From: Paraburkholderia tropica
Lineage (GTDB): Bacteria; Pseudomonadota; Gammaproteobacteria; Burkholderiales; Burkholderiaceae
DNA length: 64,000 nt
Assembly (NCBI RefSeq): GCF_914484835.1
Contig: NZ_CAJZAR010000037.1
Span: forward strand, 62,001 to 126,000
Direction of reading: 5' to 3'
Part shown: in pieces, positions 33,934-42,988 of the stretch
Position numbering within the stretch: position 1 is the stretch's first letter
How the letters are laid out: each line of letters opens with the position of its first letter
Position numbers and translations under genes: made by a program
The notes under the pieces: generated by a model
Database searches by the model: none
Seen by the model: the letters and a program-made list of their open reading frames with translations, nothing else
Told to the model about the DNA's origin: nothing

Positions 33934-36564
33934 TTAATTGAGGGCTTCGATGTCGTAAGCGCCGGGCCCCACGTCGTTGATATAGGCATAGGCGCGTCCG
34001 TCGCTATGCACACCGTGCGGGTCGAGCGCGGACACAGCGGACGTCGCCACGGTCTTGCCGTTCATGTGCACGCCACCGCGCGTTGCCGGGACCGCGATGG
34101 TGCCGCTCGTGCCCTTCGGCACGACGACATGCATGGCGATGGCGCCCTGCGCATCGATGCTCCACTTCACCGCGATGGCCCCGTGGGGCGTCGGCGCGCG
34201 GCCCTGCGCCCAGCGCAGATCGCCCATTTGCGGCTTGACGAGCCACTGCCCATAGCCCGGGCTCGCAGGACGAATGCCCAGCACGTATTGCGACAGCGCC
34301 GAGGTCGGTCCCGACGACCAGCCGTGCGCAAGACTCGTTTGCGGGCTGACGGGTTCGCCCGCCGCGCTCATGGCTTCCCATGTCGTGCCCGTGTAGTTGT
34401 CGCCCGGCGCGATCATCGTTCCCCACAGCGAGCGGATCAGGTCGAGCGCGCCCGTCGTATCACCCGTGGCGAGTCGCGCCCGCAACTCGGCGTCGCTCGC
34501 GAAGGGGCTGATCATCGATGCACGCCCGCTGTCGCCCGAAAACGCCAGGCGGCCATGTTCGCTGGCCAGGCCGCTCGCCACGCTCGTCAGCACCTGGCGC
34601 GCACGCTCGGGCGACGCCACGCCGGTCAGCACGGCCAGCGCGTTGGCGTCCTGGGCCAGCGCTCCCGGCCGGTTCGCGCTCATCGCGTAGAACCCGGCCT
34701 GTTCGTTGTAGAGCTGCTGGTTGATCGCATGACGAACGCGCGCGGCCTGCTGCTGCCATGCGCTCTGTTCGTCGGCCCTGGCGAGCGCGCCGGCCAGATA
34801 GGCCGCGTCGCCCAGTACCCCGTAATAGAGCGCGTTGGTCGCGGTCACCTCGCCGGTCACCGGATGCGCGAAATCGGGCAGCCAGTCTTGTGCCTCGTGC
34901 GCGTCCACCGAGATCAGTCCATTGGCGTCGACGTGATCGCCCAGATAGCGCAGTTCGCCTTCGAGCGCTGGCCACTGCGCACGCACGAGCGAGAGATCGC
35001 CCGTGTACTGGTAGTAGTCGCGCAGCAGCTTCACGAAGTACATCGAGTACTGCGTCGAATAGAAGCCGGTCATGCCGTAGGCGTCGGCAGGCGTGTCGAT
35101 CAGCGGATCCTGCGAGCTATGGGTGGTCGAGACTTCGCCATTGGCGAGGCGATAACTGCCGAGCAGGCGAATCGAGCCTTCGATGGCGTCGACGCGATTC
35201 GACGTGTAGAACAGCGTGGGCGCGGCGACCGCGAGATCCGCGGACCAGATGGTGCGATCGCGCTTGGCGCCATCGACGAGCAAGGCCATGTCGTTCGTGT
35301 GAGCGGAGAAGTCGTTCAGGGCCTCCGGGTTCGTGAGCGCGTTCGCGTAGAGGACCTTGTCCGTCACGTCGGTAATCGACAGGTTGCGGTAGGTCGCCAG
35401 CGCGCCGGGCTCGTTGAAGAAACCCGCGCTGCCCACCGGCGCGAGCAGCATGCTGGTGGCGCCCAGCGCGTCGGCGTCGAGCGAGCCGACCGGCTTGCCG
35501 TCCAGGAATACCTCCAGCCGCGGGCCGCGCATGTCGGTGCGCACGCTGTGCCACGTGCCCGGCGACACGGTCGCGGGCAGCTTCAGCACGGCGACGCGCT
35601 TGTTGCCCCCGGCAAAGGTGCTGAACGCGCTGAATTCGAGCGTGTTCGCGATCTCCTTGTTCGCCGTATCGGCATGCAGCACGAAGCGCAGCGTGCTCAG
35701 GTTCGACAGATCGCGCATGACCCATCCCGCGCTGTCGCGATCCACGCGCACGTCGAACGACATCGCATAGTCCGCGGGCCACTGCCCGCTCTTTTGCACG
35801 ATGCCGGTGCCGGTCGCGCCCAGCGTCAGGCCCGCGTCGCTGATCCGCCACGCCAGCGGCAGCGCCCTTGCATCGAGACGCGTGAGTTCGACCGTATACG
35901 CGCCTGCATTCCAGATTTGATTGAGCGCGTCCGAACTCGACATGAAAGCGCCTTCGTTCAGGGCGGCGTGCGTGTCTGCGCTCGCCGCGTTCAGCGCGCG
36001 GATGCCTGCGCCGGACAGCACGACCGTCCCCGGCGTCGACAGCGAGATCACCTGATAGCGCTCGCCGCCCTGCACGACCGGATGCGAGATCGTGCCGTTG
36101 CGCAGCACCGGAAATTGACTCGTGCGCGCCGGATCCACGGCGACCGTCAGTCCCGCCGTCACGTCGCCGCTCGCCAGGTGCGCGCGGCTCTCGCTGAAGG
36201 TCGCCGCGAGCGTGGGCTGGCCCGTGTGCGCCGTCACGTCGAAATACGGCACGCCGCCGACTTCGCGTCCGTAGTCGAGCACGACGACCGGCGCCGGTCC
36301 ACCCGCGCGATAGCGCAAGACCGTGACGCCGCCAGTGACCAGCGCCTGCGCATTCGACACATCGCCCGACACGCTGACGATGCGCGCGGCGCGCAACGAT
36401 CCCACGCCCGCGCGCCACGTTGCGACGCCAGCCTGTGCGGGCCACGGCGACGTCGCGACGGCGGCGGTCTGGGCACCCAGCGCAACAGGCGGAAGCAGTG
36501 ACAGGGAAAGCACCAGCGCCGTGGCGCCGAGCGCGCCCACCGACGATTTGAACCGCGTGGTCAT
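33934..36564 (-). CDS. GH78-type alpha-L-rhamnosidase, secreted
   Basis: An 876-residue glycoside hydrolase. The signal peptide (MTTRFKSSVGALGATALVLSLSLL...) suggests export. Two beta-sandwich regions are followed by the (alpha/alpha)6 barrel with RDRTIWSADL (equivalent of the GH78 DRxDRxxWxGD block), YSMYFVKLLRDYYQYTGDLSLV, and TWEAMSAAGEP...SLAHGWSSGP near the C-terminus. A concanavalin-like insert (about residues 245-420; GTWHSVRTDMRGPRLEVFLDGKPVGSLD) sits before the barrel. It would release terminal L-rhamnose from glycosides. Start ATG 36564; the longer frame lacks a signal. A sister family of unsaturated rhamnogalacturonyl or fucosyl hydrolases is less likely. Confidence 0.78.
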   Translation of the reverse strand: MTTRFKSSVGALGATALVLSLSLLPPVALGAQTAAVATSPWPAQAGVATWRAGVGSLRAARIVSVSGDVSNAQALVTGGVTVLRYRAGGPAPVVVLDYGREVGGVPYFDVTAHTGQPTLAATFSESRAHLASGDVTAGLTVAVDPARTSQFPVLRNGTISHPVVQGGERYQVISLSTPGTVVLSGAGIRALNAASADTHAALNEGAFMSSSDALNQIWNAGAYTVELTRLDARALPLAWRISDAGLTLGATGTGIVQKSGQWPADYAMSFDVRVDRDSAGWVMRDLSNLSTLRFVLHADTANKEIANTLEFSAFSTFAGGNKRVAVLKLPATVSPGTWHSVRTDMRGPRLEVFLDGKPVGSLDADALGATSMLLAPVGSAGFFNEPGALATYRNLSITDVTDKVLYANALTNPEALNDFSAHTNDMALLVDGAKRDRTIWSADLAVAAPTLFYTSNRVDAIEGSIRLLGSYRLANGEVSTTHSSQDPLIDTPADAYGMTGFYSTQYSMYFVKLLRDYYQYTGDLSLVRAQWPALEGELRYLGDHVDANGLISVDAHEAQDWLPDFAHPVTGEVTATNALYYGVLGDAAYLAGALARADEQSAWQQQAARVRHAINQQLYNEQAGFYAMSANRPGALAQDANALAVLTGVASPERARQVLTSVASGLASEHGRLAFSGDSGRASMISPFASDAELRARLATGDTTGALDLIRSLWGTMIAPGDNYTGTTWEAMSAAGEPVSPQTSLAHGWSSGPTSALSQYVLGIRPASPGYGQWLVKPQMGDLRWAQGRAPTPHGAIAVKWSIDAQGAIAMHVVVPKGTSGTIAVPATRGGVHMNGKTVATSAVSALDPHGVHSDGRAYAYINDVGPGAYDIEALN

Positions 36565-36722
36565 GTTGTCTCCATATTTCCAGACCGTCCGCCAGCGCGG
36601 AAGCAGCAGGTTGATTTTTTTAGCCGTGCCACAGCACGAATGGCTGACCGGCGCTTTGCGCCATGTCAAATGTGCCGGCAGGATTCTAGAGGCCGCCTCC
36701 AGGTCTGTAACGCCTTGTTTGG

Positions 36723-36747
36723 CGATACCTGCTATCTCGATTCGCGA
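36723..36747 (+). promoter_or_regulatory. 25-bp motif, copy 2
   Basis: CGATAC-CT-GCTATC, then TCGCGA 5 nt on. It lies about 160 nt upstream of the rhamnosidase start and 172 nt upstream of the MFS start. It matches copies at 33717 and 36805 at all fixed positions. Confidence 0.6.
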
Positions 36748-36804
36748 TACGTGACGCGGCGTTGGCACGTGCAAGGCACGCGCGCGCTCGGGGGCGGCGA
36801 GCCC

Positions 36805-36829
36805 TCGCGAAACGTGATAGCCCGTATCG
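36805..36829 (-). promoter_or_regulatory. 25-bp motif, copy 3 (inverted)
   Basis: Read on the minus strand: CGATAC-GG-GCTATC, then TCGCGA 5 nt on. It lies about 90 nt upstream of the MFS start and forms an inverted pair with copy 2, 57 nt apart. Confidence 0.6.
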
Positions 36830-36918
36830 CGAAACGCGTCTGCTCGTTGTGCGCCGAGCCCCTACACTCACCGCACACGCAATGCCTTGCGTCACATCAA
36901 AAAACATTGGAGACAGAC

Positions 36919-38091
36919 ATGTCAGCCCGACGCGGCTCACCTTTTGCGCTTGTCGCCGCACACGTCGCGGGAATGATCGATCTGGTCGCCCTGCCTGTGT
37001 GGGTCAACACCTTGATCGAGCGATTTCATTTCGACGCCCAACGCGCCGGTGCGCTCGCCACGGCCTACCTCGCCTGCGCGGTCGTCTGCTCGGTCTGCAT
37101 CGCGCCGCTGATCGCCCGGCTGCCGGGGCGGCTCGCGGCCGCGAGCGGTTTCGCCCTGGCCGCCTGCGGCTTCGCGCTGGCGGCGCACGCCACGACCTTC
37201 GGCGGCATGCTGGCCGCCCACGCCACGGCGGGCATCGGCGTGGGCGGCGGGCTGTCGGTCGCGCATGGCGCCATCGGCAGGACGGCCAATCCTCATCGGC
37301 TGTTTGCGCTCGGTCATCTCGCGCTGGCCCTGTTCGGCGTCGTCTACTTTGCGGCCACACCGACGCTGATCGCCTTGCATGGCGGCGCGGCCTTGTTCGT
37401 GGTGTTCGCTGCGGTCTCGATCGCCGCCGCGCTGGCGCTCGCGCTCGCATGGCCCGCCCCGGCGGCAGCCGATGCGGGCGCGCCGCGCCGCGAAGCCACG
37501 CGTCTCATGGACACACGATTCGAACGCGGTTGCTGGAGCGCGATCATCGGTATCGTGTTCATGGCGATCAACCAGGCGATGGTGTTCAGCTTCGCGCAGC
37601 GCATCGGGCTCGCACACGGATTCGGCAACGCCCGCGTGAACGCCGTGCTCGTAGCGGTCGGCCTCGTCAATCTGCTGCCGTCCGCACTCGCCGCGCTGCT
37701 CCAGGGCAAGCTCGACGCGCGCAATGTCGCGCTCGCCGGCCCCATCGCGCAAGGCGTGCTCGCGCTCGTGCTCTGCAACACGACGTCGTTCGCTCCGTAT
37801 GCGCTCGCGGCGAGCCTGTGGGTCTTCGCGATGATCTTCACCCACACGTTCCTGTTCGGCCTGCTCGCACGACTCGACAAGACGGGCCGCGCGGTCGCCT
37901 ACACGCCCGCGATGCTGATGGCGGGCTCGGCCGTCGGCCCCTTGCTCGGCGGCATGCTGATCGTGCGCTTCGGCTTCGGCGCGCTCGGGTTCGCGGCCGT
38001 CCTGATCGGCCTGTTCAGCTTCCTCTTCTTCAGCCGCCTGCGCTCGGTGGCGCGCACGCAAACGCACTTCGAGCTTCCCCCGGCGCGCTGA
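36919..38091 (+). CDS. MFS transporter (12 helices)
   Basis: A 390-residue compact MFS protein starting at ATG 36919 after GGAGACAG. Helices are visible from residue 9 onward, with a central hydrophilic loop around 190-205 (PAAADAGAPRREATRL). Motif A is weak (PLIARLPGRLAAAS), and I cannot name a subfamily. It diverges from the rhamnosidase gene with shared motif copies between them and is followed by an amidohydrolase and an esterase in the same direction (36- and 18-nt gaps). It probably transports a product of glycoside breakdown, or an ester or amide that those two enzymes hydrolyse. Confidence 0.8.
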   Translation: MSARRGSPFALVAAHVAGMIDLVALPVWVNTLIERFHFDAQRAGALATAYLACAVVCSVCIAPLIARLPGRLAAASGFALAACGFALAAHATTFGGMLAAHATAGIGVGGGLSVAHGAIGRTANPHRLFALGHLALALFGVVYFAATPTLIALHGGAALFVVFAAVSIAAALALALAWPAPAAADAGAPRREATRLMDTRFERGCWSAIIGIVFMAINQAMVFSFAQRIGLAHGFGNARVNAVLVAVGLVNLLPSALAALLQGKLDARNVALAGPIAQGVLALVLCNTTSFAPYALAASLWVFAMIFTHTFLFGLLARLDKTGRAVAYTPAMLMAGSAVGPLLGGMLIVRFGFGALGFAAVLIGLFSFLFFSRLRSVARTQTHFELPPAR

Positions 38092-38127
38092 CGATCACTC
38101 TCCGACAATTCACTTGAGACCCCAATC

Positions 38128-39384
38128 ATGGCAGGCATAGTTTTTCAGAACGTTCGTGTATTCGATGGCAGCGGTTCCGCGCCCTTTCCTTCGCAGGTGC
38201 GCGTGGAGGGCAACCGGATCGTCGCGCTCGCGGCGCCGCAGTCGCCCTCGCTCGCCCAGGACGGCGACGACCTCTACGACTGCGGCGGCGCCACGCTGAT
38301 GCCCGGCCTCGTCGAGGCGCACGCGCATCTGTCCTGGCCCAGTTCGGTCGAGAAGTTCGTGCCCGGCATGGCATTGCCGCCCGAAGAACTCGTGCTCACC
38401 ACCGCGCGCAACGCGCGCATCCTGCTCGATCACGGCTTCACGAGCGCCTATTCGGCGGGCTCGCTGAGCAAGCGCGTGGAAGTCGCGCTGCGCGAGCAGA
38501 TCGAGAGCGGCGGCATGCCCGGCCCGCGGCTCGTGGCGTCGTCCATCGAGCGCACGCCGCCTGTCGCCGCCGACGAGCAGGAACTGAACCCCGGCGAGGT
38601 CGACCCGCACGGCGTGGGACCGGACGCCGTGCGCGCGTTCGTGCGCACGTGCGCGGAGATGGGCGCGCGCTCGGTGAAGTTTCTGCTCTCGGGCGAAGAC
38701 GCCTTGCAGCCGGGCGCGTCGCAGCAACTGCTGTACAGCGAAGCCGAAGCGCAGGCGGCAGGCGATGAAGCCGCCGCGGCAGGCGTCTGGCTCGCCGCGC
38801 ACGCGCAGGCCGCCGAAGCGGTGAAGATGGCGCTGCGCAACGGCTTTCGCGTGCTCTATCACTGCACCTACGCCGACGAAGAAGCGCTCGACATGCTGGA
38901 GGCCGCCCGCGACCAGATCTTCGTGGCGCCCGCCATCGGCATCATTCAGGCGACGCTCGACGCCTCGCCGCCGCCCCACTTCGACATGACGCACATGAAG
39001 CGCAGCGCGGCCGAAGTGCGCGAGCTGCAACAGCGCCTCGTGCCGGAACTGCGCCGCCGCGGCGTGCGCGTGCTGCCCGGCGGCGACTATGGTTTCCCGT
39101 TCAATCCGAATGGCCGCAACGCGCGAGACCTTCAGCTTTTCGTCGAACTGTTCGGCTACACGCCCGCCGAAGCCCTGCATGCGGCCACGGCGCTGGGTGG
39201 CGCGCTGATGGGCCTGCCCGATGAGCTTGGCCGTATCGCCCCCGGTTATCTCGCCGACCTGCTGATCGTGAACGGCGACCCGACCGAAGACGTCGCCATC
39301 CTCCAGGACAAGCAGCGCCTGACCGGCATCATGAAGGACGGCCGTTTCCACAAGACGCCGCACGCGCTGCGCGCCGCGCGCTGA
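38128..39384 (+). CDS. Metal-dependent amidohydrolase (imidazolonepropionase/prolidase-like)
   Basis: A 418-residue TIM-barrel amidohydrolase. The metal site includes His65-x-His67 (EAHAHLSW), the likely carboxylated Lys in ARSVKFLLSGED, His in WLAAHAQA and YHCTYAD, and Asp in GGDYGF. The N- and C-terminal beta-sandwich (FQNVRVFDGSG; GYLADLLIVNGDP) is complete. Members hydrolyse cyclic amides, Xaa-Pro dipeptides or lactam/urea rings; the substrate here is open. It lies between the MFS and esterase genes in one run. Confidence 0.85.
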   Translation: MAGIVFQNVRVFDGSGSAPFPSQVRVEGNRIVALAAPQSPSLAQDGDDLYDCGGATLMPGLVEAHAHLSWPSSVEKFVPGMALPPEELVLTTARNARILLDHGFTSAYSAGSLSKRVEVALREQIESGGMPGPRLVASSIERTPPVAADEQELNPGEVDPHGVGPDAVRAFVRTCAEMGARSVKFLLSGEDALQPGASQQLLYSEAEAQAAGDEAAAAGVWLAAHAQAAEAVKMALRNGFRVLYHCTYADEEALDMLEAARDQIFVAPAIGIIQATLDASPPPHFDMTHMKRSAAEVRELQQRLVPELRRRGVRVLPGGDYGFPFNPNGRNARDLQLFVELFGYTPAEALHAATALGGALMGLPDELGRIAPGYLADLLIVNGDPTEDVAILQDKQRLTGIMKDGRFHKTPHALRAAR

Positions 39385-39402
39385 ACGAAGGAGCACACGA
39401 CG

Positions 39403-40305
39403 ATGAGCCAGAACGCCCCTCCGTGCGCCGATGAACTCGACCGGCTGATCCGTACGACGGGCGCCGTGATCGATCCGCCGCTAGTGAAAAGCTGGTACGC
39501 GCCGCTGCGCGAGACGCAGCGCAAAGACGGCGCCGACGTGCGCCACGACATCGCCTATGGCGACGACGAGCGGCACAAGCTCGACGTTTATCTGCCGACG
39601 ACCGGCGACACGAAAGGCCGTCCGCTGCTGCTATTCGTGCACGGCGGCGGTTTCGTACGCGGCGATCGCCGCGACCGCGCCAACGTGGGCTGGTGGTTTG
39701 CGCGGCAAGGCTTTGTCACGGTCGTCCCCAGCTACCGGCTCGGCCCGGCGCACCGCTGGCCGGCCGGCGCGCAGGATGTCGCCGCAGCATGGGCGTGGGC
39801 GCACGCGAACGCTGCGGCATTCGGCGCCGATCCGCAGCGCATCTACGTGGCGGGCGAATCCGCAGGCGCGGCGCATGTCGCGGCGGCCACGCTCATGCGG
39901 CGCTTCCGGCCTGCGGGCGTCAGCGCGCCGCGCGCTGCGTTGCTCGTCTCCGGCGTCTATAACGTGCAACTGGAAAAGCTCGCGCGCCGGCAGTTCGGCA
40001 TTCCGAGTCCCGATCCGCGCAACGAAGCGTATTTCGGCAGCGACTTCGCGGGCTACCCTGCCATGTCGACGGTCGAGAACGTGGACAGCGAACCGTTCCC
40101 GCTGCTCATCACGTGGGCCGAACTCGATCCGCCGCAAATGCAGATCCAGGCGGGCGAACTGTTTGCGCGGCTGACCACGCAACATGACTTCGGCCCCGAC
40201 GTCGCCGTGATTCGCGGCCACAACCATTTGTCGCAGCTAGAAGCGATCAATACCGCCGACGACAGCCTCGCTTCGACGCTGCTCGACTTCATGCAGCGGC
40301 ACTGA
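39403..40305 (+). CDS. HSL-type alpha/beta-hydrolase (carboxylesterase)
   Basis: A 300-residue hormone-sensitive-lipase-family esterase. The oxyanion motif is HGGG at 80-83, the nucleophile is Ser153 in GESAG, and Asp (WAELDPPQ) and His (RGHNHLSQ) complete the triad near the C-terminus. No signal peptide, so cytoplasmic. It could remove an acyl group from an imported phenolic ester or act like kynurenine formamidase. It is the last gene of the MFS/amidohydrolase run. Confidence 0.87.
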   Translation: MSQNAPPCADELDRLIRTTGAVIDPPLVKSWYAPLRETQRKDGADVRHDIAYGDDERHKLDVYLPTTGDTKGRPLLLFVHGGGFVRGDRRDRANVGWWFARQGFVTVVPSYRLGPAHRWPAGAQDVAAAWAWAHANAAAFGADPQRIYVAGESAGAAHVAAATLMRRFRPAGVSAPRAALLVSGVYNVQLEKLARRQFGIPSPDPRNEAYFGSDFAGYPAMSTVENVDSEPFPLLITWAELDPPQMQIQAGELFARLTTQHDFGPDVAVIRGHNHLSQLEAINTADDSLASTLLDFMQRH

Positions 40306-40486
40306 AACACCGGTAACCCAAGTACGACGCAAGGACACGGGATTGAACAGAGGATTCAATTCCGCAGTCCGCGCGTTGTCCGTTTCGGCATGTTTCGCCT
40401 GATGGCATCGGGTCTATGCGCGCCATGCCGCCAAAGGCGACCTTCTCTGGCTCAATGCCTTCCTCGAGTTCCGATCGGCGCGACGC

Positions 40487-41401
40487 TCATGCCGCCAGCC
40501 CGGCGGCCGCTTCGATCAGACGCTCCCGCAGCCACCGGTGGCACGGGTCCTTCTCCCTGTACTCGTGCCACTGCAAAAACTCCCTCACCGTGGGAATCTC
40601 GATGGGCGTGTCCACGAGGCGCAGCGGCAGTCTGCGTGACAACTCGTTCGCGAGACGCCGGTGCATGATGGCGATCATCTGCGTGCCGATCAGCGCGGTC
40701 GCGATCGAACAGAAGTCCGAGGTCGTCACGCGAACGCGCCGCTCGATGCCTTGCGCTTCCAGATAGCGGCTGTCGTAGGTCGGCGCGCGCGGCCACCCCA
40801 GCAACGCGGCAACATGATCGAGGCGCTCGAACTGCTCGACACTCTCCAGCCGCGCACAGACCTTCGTGTTCCCCTCCCACACCACGCAGGTGTAACGGTC
40901 GTCGAATAGCGGCCGATGCGGATGATCCGGTGCGATGAACGGCTCGGGAATGATCAGGAAGTCGTATTCGCCGCGGCGCAGCTTCTCCGCCGAATCCTCC
41001 ACTTGCGGCATGAATTCGATCGTGATGTGCGGCGCCAGCGGCTCGATCACCGGAATCAGGCGATGCATGAGCACGTTGATCACATAGTCCGAAGTCGCGA
41101 TCTTGAAGTGCCGCCGCGCATTCGCGGGCTCGAACTCGGGATCGATCGCGACGATCGTCTGCACCTGGAGCAGCAGATCGCGCACCGGTTGAACCAGCTC
41201 GCACGCGAGCGGCGTCAATTCCAGATTGCGGCCCACGGGGACCAGCAACTCGTCGTCGAAGTATTCCCTGAGCTTCGCGAGCATGCCGCTGATCGCCGAC
41301 TGGCTGAGGTTCAGCCGCTCCGCCGCGCGCGTGATGCGGCGCTCGTCCAGCAGCGCATCGAGCGTGACGAGCAGGTTCAGGTCCAGCCTGTTAAAGCGCA
41401 T
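40487..41401 (-). CDS. NodD/FdeR-like LysR regulator
   Basis: A 304-residue LysR protein of the NodD/NahR branch: MRFNRLDLNLLVTLDALL, then ITRAAERLNLSQSAISGMLAKLREYFDDELLVPVGRNLELTPLA, with HTH at about 23-42. GGAG 9 nt upstream supports ATG 41401 rather than 41416. It follows the aromatic operon on the same strand after a hairpin. In Herbaspirillum seropedicae the related FdeR activates the fde flavanone operon in response to naringenin; by content and position this is the best candidate here for a flavonoid sensor. Confidence 0.85.
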   Translation of the reverse strand: MRFNRLDLNLLVTLDALLDERRITRAAERLNLSQSAISGMLAKLREYFDDELLVPVGRNLELTPLACELVQPVRDLLLQVQTIVAIDPEFEPANARRHFKIATSDYVINVLMHRLIPVIEPLAPHITIEFMPQVEDSAEKLRRGEYDFLIIPEPFIAPDHPHRPLFDDRYTCVVWEGNTKVCARLESVEQFERLDHVAALLGWPRAPTYDSRYLEAQGIERRVRVTTSDFCSIATALIGTQMIAIMHRRLANELSRRLPLRLVDTPIEIPTVREFLQWHEYREKDPCHRWLRERLIEAAAGLAA

Positions 41402-41422
41402 TTTTCGCGTCTCCATGCGAAA

Positions 41423-41442
41423 GGCCGCCTCATCGGGCGGCC
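41423..41442 (-). terminator. Hairpin between aromatic operon and LysR gene
   Basis: GGCCGCC (41423-41429) pairs with GGCGGCC (41436-41442), 6-nt loop, followed on the minus strand by TTTC only. It may end or attenuate the transporter transcript before the LysR gene. Confidence 0.5.
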
Positions 41443-41480
41443 CTGTTATTCAAAACGATCGGCCTTTCGGTCGCGGGCGC

Positions 41481-42884
41481 TCAGCCTGCCACGCCGGGAT
41501 CGTGCTGCGCATTCGCAGGCAGCGCAGCGTCGTCGTGCAAGATCGCGGCGTTCTGCGCCGATGCCGGCAATGCAGCGATCTCCGTCTTGCCGAGCGCGAT
41601 CACGCCCGCCGCGAGCACCAGGGCGCCCGTGAACAACGCGAACGTCCAAACCGGATCGGAGTTGATCGAAGCGATGACGCCCACGATAACAGGCCCGAGT
41701 ATGCCACCTATCCGGTTCAATCCGACCGCGACCCCCATGCCGGTGCCGCGAATTTCCGTGCGATAGCACATCGCCTGGTAATTGTTCATGATCGCCTGCG
41801 CGCCGAAGATGAAGAAGCCCACACATGCGATCAGCACCATCGAGCCCGCGTTGCCGAGCGTCACAGCGAGCACTGCCATGAACATGCCCGCCACGACATA
41901 GCCCACCACCATCGCCCGAATGCGGCTATGCAGGCGGTCGGCGAGCCAGCCCATGGAAATGCCGCCGAACACCGAGGCGATCATGACCACCGTGCCATAG
42001 CCGAACGCCGACGATACGCCGCCGCCCTTGTTGACGACCATGGTGGGCAGCCAGCCGGTCAGGCCGTGGATGCAGAACAGGCTCAATGCGCCCGCGACCC
42101 AGTGGACGAGCGTGTTGCGGCGATACTCGGCGGACAGCAGGTCGCGCACGGAACCGGGCCGCGAGGTCGCGCGCATCGGCAGGATATGGCCTTCACGATA
42201 GACGGGCTCGCGCTCGGGGCGAGCGGCCTTGAGGAGCGCGAGCACTTCGTCGGTGCGCCCGCGCAGGGCGAGATACTGGGCCGATTCCGGCAGCCATTTC
42301 ATGGCCGCCGCCGCGACGAGCGCGGACAACACGCCCACGAAATAGAGCGACTGCCAGCCCAGATGCGGCGTGAGCGTGAGCCCGGCGACGCCCGCGAAAA
42401 TGCCGCCCGCCGAGAAGCCGAACTGAAACACCCACGTCGCGAAGGTGTTCGCGTTGCGGCGCGGCGCCCACTCGTTGATGCAGGTGAGCGCGAGCGGCGT
42501 GACCATGCCGAGCGCGGTGCCCATCAGGAGACGCGCGAGCGCGAAGCTCGCGGCGGAGTGAACGACAGTGGCAAGCAGGCCGCTGGAAAGCGTCAGGGTC
42601 CACAGCGCGCCGAGCATCACCTTGCGCCGGCCGATGCGGTCGGCAAGCAGGCCTTGCAGCACCGAGCCGATCGAAAGGCCGACGATGCCGCTGGAGAGCA
42701 TGATGCCGATCATCGCAGGCGATGGCTGCCATGCGTGCCGCACGAGCGGAATCACGTAGGCGGCGTTGAAGAGATCGTAGCCGTCGAAGAACATGATGCA
42801 GGCGACGAGGACCGCGAAGCGCAGATGGAAGCCGCCGATGCACGCGTGCGCCAGCTCCTCCCTGACATTGATGGGTGTTGCCAA
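41481..42884 (-). CDS. AAHS-family aromatic acid:proton symporter
   Basis: A 467-residue MFS carrier of the MhpT/PcaK type. It carries FFDGYDLFNAAYVIPL (the conserved aspartate motif of helix 1), GLLADRIGRRKVMLG (motif A), PLALTCINEWAPRR, and GWLADRLHSRIRAM in the second half. The start is TTG 42884, with GGAGA 6 nt upstream. The much longer open frame back to 44093 only shadows the monooxygenase. It is the sixth gene of the fde-like operon and should import the aromatic substrate, or a ring-cleavage intermediate such as a hydroxycinnamate. Confidence 0.87.
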   Translation of the reverse strand: MATPINVREELAHACIGGFHLRFAVLVACIMFFDGYDLFNAAYVIPLVRHAWQPSPAMIGIMLSSGIVGLSIGSVLQGLLADRIGRRKVMLGALWTLTLSSGLLATVVHSAASFALARLLMGTALGMVTPLALTCINEWAPRRNANTFATWVFQFGFSAGGIFAGVAGLTLTPHLGWQSLYFVGVLSALVAAAAMKWLPESAQYLALRGRTDEVLALLKAARPEREPVYREGHILPMRATSRPGSVRDLLSAEYRRNTLVHWVAGALSLFCIHGLTGWLPTMVVNKGGGVSSAFGYGTVVMIASVFGGISMGWLADRLHSRIRAMVVGYVVAGMFMAVLAVTLGNAGSMVLIACVGFFIFGAQAIMNNYQAMCYRTEIRGTGMGVAVGLNRIGGILGPVIVGVIASINSDPVWTFALFTGALVLAAGVIALGKTEIAALPASAQNAAILHDDAALPANAQHDPGVAG

Positions 42885-42954
42885 GGTTTGTCTCCGTATT
42901 GTCGGGTGCGAGACCCGTGCCGCCTTTTTTATGGCGGTCTGAAACGAGGCTGCT

Positions 42955-42981
42955 GGACAGGCCGCGTTCTGCGGCCTGTCC
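42955..42981 (-). terminator. Strong intra-operon hairpin after the monooxygenase gene
   Basis: A perfect 11-bp stem, GGACAGGCCGC (42955-42965) with GCGGCCTGTCC (42971-42981), loop of 5, starting 8 nt past the monooxygenase stop. A second small hairpin (CCGCC, A/T-rich loop, GGCGG) follows before the transporter start. There is no T run directly after the stem, so partial termination or mRNA end protection is more likely than full stop. Confidence 0.55.
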
Positions 42982-42988
42982 GCGTGCG

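Larger units (their letters stand above)
36565..36918. promoter_or_regulatory. Divergent promoter region of rhamnosidase and MFS genes
   Basis: 354 nt with no gene, carrying two copies of the 25-bp motif facing each other. TACACT near 36872 could be a -10 for the MFS gene, and a T7 run near 36616 lies upstream of the rhamnosidase. Nothing else stands out. Confidence 0.5.
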
